A DNA stretch of 7,112 nucleotides from Thermomicrobiales bacterium. Its GTDB lineage: Bacteria > Chloroflexota > Limnocylindria > Limnocylindrales > CSP1-4. The notes under the pieces were generated by a model, which saw only the letters and a list, made by a program, of their open reading frames with translations, was not told the DNA's origin and made no database searches. The stretch is taken from contig SPCO01000075.1 in NCBI GenBank assembly GCA_004525275.1, forward strand, positions 1 through 7,112, in the 5' to 3' direction. The translations under genes were made by a program, and so were the position numbers. Below, piece after piece: positions 5,983 to 7,112 of the stretch; position 1 is the first letter of the stretch, and the number at the start of each line of letters is the position of its first letter.

Positions 5983-7112
5983 ATGCTCAGGATCATCCAT
6001 ACCGCGGACGTGCATCTGGGCGCTCGTCATGACGATCTCGGTGAGGTTGCGGCTGCCCAGCGCGAACGCCAGTTCGCGGCATTCAAGGCCGCCGTCGATC
6101 TCGCTCTGGCGGAAAAGGTCGATCTCTTTCTCGTTGCCGGCGATCTCTTCGATTCGAATGTGCAGCCACGGCGCTCGGTGGAGCGCGTCGTCGCCGAACT
6201 CGCCCGACTCGCCGGCGCCCGGATCCGGACGGTGATCATCCCGGGGACCCACGACGTCTACGATCGAGCTTCGATCTATCGGGCCTACGACCTGTCAGCC
6301 ATGGCCGGCAGCGGCCCTGACGACGAGATGGTCACGGTCCTGAACCCCTCACAGCCCTCGGTCCACTTGACCGCCCTCGATGCACTCGTGTCTGGAACGG
6401 TCTTCGACACGAAACGCGCGCCGTTCAGCCCACTCGGGGGCGCAGCAGCGGTCGAGGGCGAGCCGGCCTCGTGGCGGATCGGGATGGTTCATGGATCGAT
6501 CGCGATCCCGGGCAAGACGGATCGGGATGAGGTCGTCATCACGACCGACGAGATCGCGGCCAGCGGCCTTGACTATCTGGCCCTTGGCCATTGGCATTCC
6601 GCCCAGACCGGCACGGCCGGTTCGGTGACCTACGCGTATGCGGGGGCGCCCGAAGCGGTCGCCTTGGATCAGGATCGGGCGGGCAAGGTCCTGCTCGTCG
6701 AGCTTGAAGAGCGAGCCGGCAAGCGCTCGGTCACGGTCCAGGAGCGGCAGGTCGGTCAGACGAAGTTCGCCAAGCAAGAGATCGATGCGGCCGAGATCGC
6801 GAGCCAGCCCGCGCTGGTGGACTTGCTGGCGGCCCAGGCGGATCCGGATCTCGTCCTTGATGCTCGGCTGGTCGGCGTCCGGTCGGACGAGCTTGATCTG
6901 GACCTGGCCGAGATCGAAACGGCCCTTGGACCGTCGTTTCTCAAGGTTCGCGTGCGTGATGTCTCGATCCCCGCCTTGACCGCGGGACCGCTCCCGCCCG
7001 AGGACACCATCGCCGGCTCCTTCATCCGCGATCTCGAGTGGCGGATCGCCGAGCTTGAAGCAACCGGCTCCGGCACCGAAGCCGCCGAAACGCGTGATGC
7101 CCTGCGACTCGG
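5983..7112 (+). CDS. SbcD/Mre11-like DNA repair exonuclease, calcineurin-type (3' end outside window)
   Basis: The 376 visible residues hold the ordered metallophosphoesterase motifs of SbcD/Mre11 nucleases: HTADVHLG (D9, H11), VAGDLFDSN (D54), PGTHDVYD (H90, D91), MVHGS (H170) and GHWHS (H203, H205). These residues bind two metal ions, usually manganese, and cut DNA ends; known SbcD works with the ATPase SbcC on double-strand breaks and hairpins. The capping region follows, and the conserved-looking LPPEDTIAGSFIRDLEWRI lies near the cut end. Most of the gene is present, since relatives are about 380-420 residues. The motif III Asn of GNHD is Thr here (T89). I start at ATG 5983 because motif I then begins at residue 4, as in the family. 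The frame is open upstream, with possible starts at TTG 5902, GTG 5860 and ATG 5767. A partner SbcC-like gene probably follows, but it cannot be seen. Confidence 0.92.
   Translation, partial: MLRIIHTADVHLGARHDDLGEVAAAQRERQFAAFKAAVDLALAEKVDLFLVAGDLFDSNVQPRRSVERVVAELARLAGARIRTVIIPGTHDVYDRASIYRAYDLSAMAGSGPDDEMVTVLNPSQPSVHLTALDALVSGTVFDTKRAPFSPLGGAAAVEGEPASWRIGMVHGSIAIPGKTDRDEVVITTDEIAASGLDYLALGHWHSAQTGTAGSVTYAYAGAPEAVALDQDRAGKVLLVELEERAGKRSVTVQERQVGQTKFAKQEIDAAEIASQPALVDLLAAQADPDLVLDARLVGVRSDELDLDLAEIETALGPSFLKVRVRDVSIPALTAGPLPPEDTIAGSFIRDLEWRIAELEATGSGTEAAETRDALRL

Overview
The window is GC-rich bacterial chromosomal DNA. It is almost entirely coding, and its genes look like ordinary metabolic and housekeeping genes. 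No RNA genes, insertion sequences, CRISPR arrays, phage genes or attachment sites were seen. The best guess for the host is an uncultured Chloroflexota lineage, with a high-GC actinobacterium as the alternative. The guess rests on the base composition, on several starts that look leaderless (a -10-like hexamer exactly six bases before the start codon), and on a small protein with two zinc ribbons of a type I associate with Chloroflexota genomes. No marker gene is present, so the assignment is tentative.

Layout, left to right. A YtcJ-like amidohydrolase is on the minus strand (1-1541) and loses its last residues at the window edge. A 72-bp divergent gap separates it from a small metallo-beta-lactamase-fold hydrolase on the plus strand (1614-2168). 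This gene converges on a minus-strand pair, with an inverted repeat between them (2170-2202). The pair is a DHA2-type drug exporter (2949-4538), transcribed first, followed three bases later by a SAM-dependent methyltransferase (2199-2945). A second divergent gap leads to a plus-strand S51-family (cyanophycinase/PepE-like) serine peptidase (4595-5302). That gene converges, ten bases apart, on a minus-strand double zinc-ribbon protein (5313-5651). A 331-bp gap (5652-5982) then carries signals for both flanking genes. The last gene is a plus-strand SbcD/Mre11-like exonuclease (5983-7112), cut by the right edge.

Functional links are weak. The exporter and methyltransferase form a clear two-gene operon and may act together on a small molecule (efflux plus methylation), but the substrate is unknown. 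The other genes are single units in alternating orientation. The partial exonuclease is probably followed, outside the window, by an SbcC/Rad50-like ATPase. I see no convincing new multi-gene system. The points worth a second look are a Thr in place of the usual metal-binding Asn in the exonuclease, a His where the bridging Asp is expected in the metallo-beta-lactamase-fold protein, the shared leaderless-start spacing, and the unsettled start and occluded ribosome-binding site of the exonuclease.
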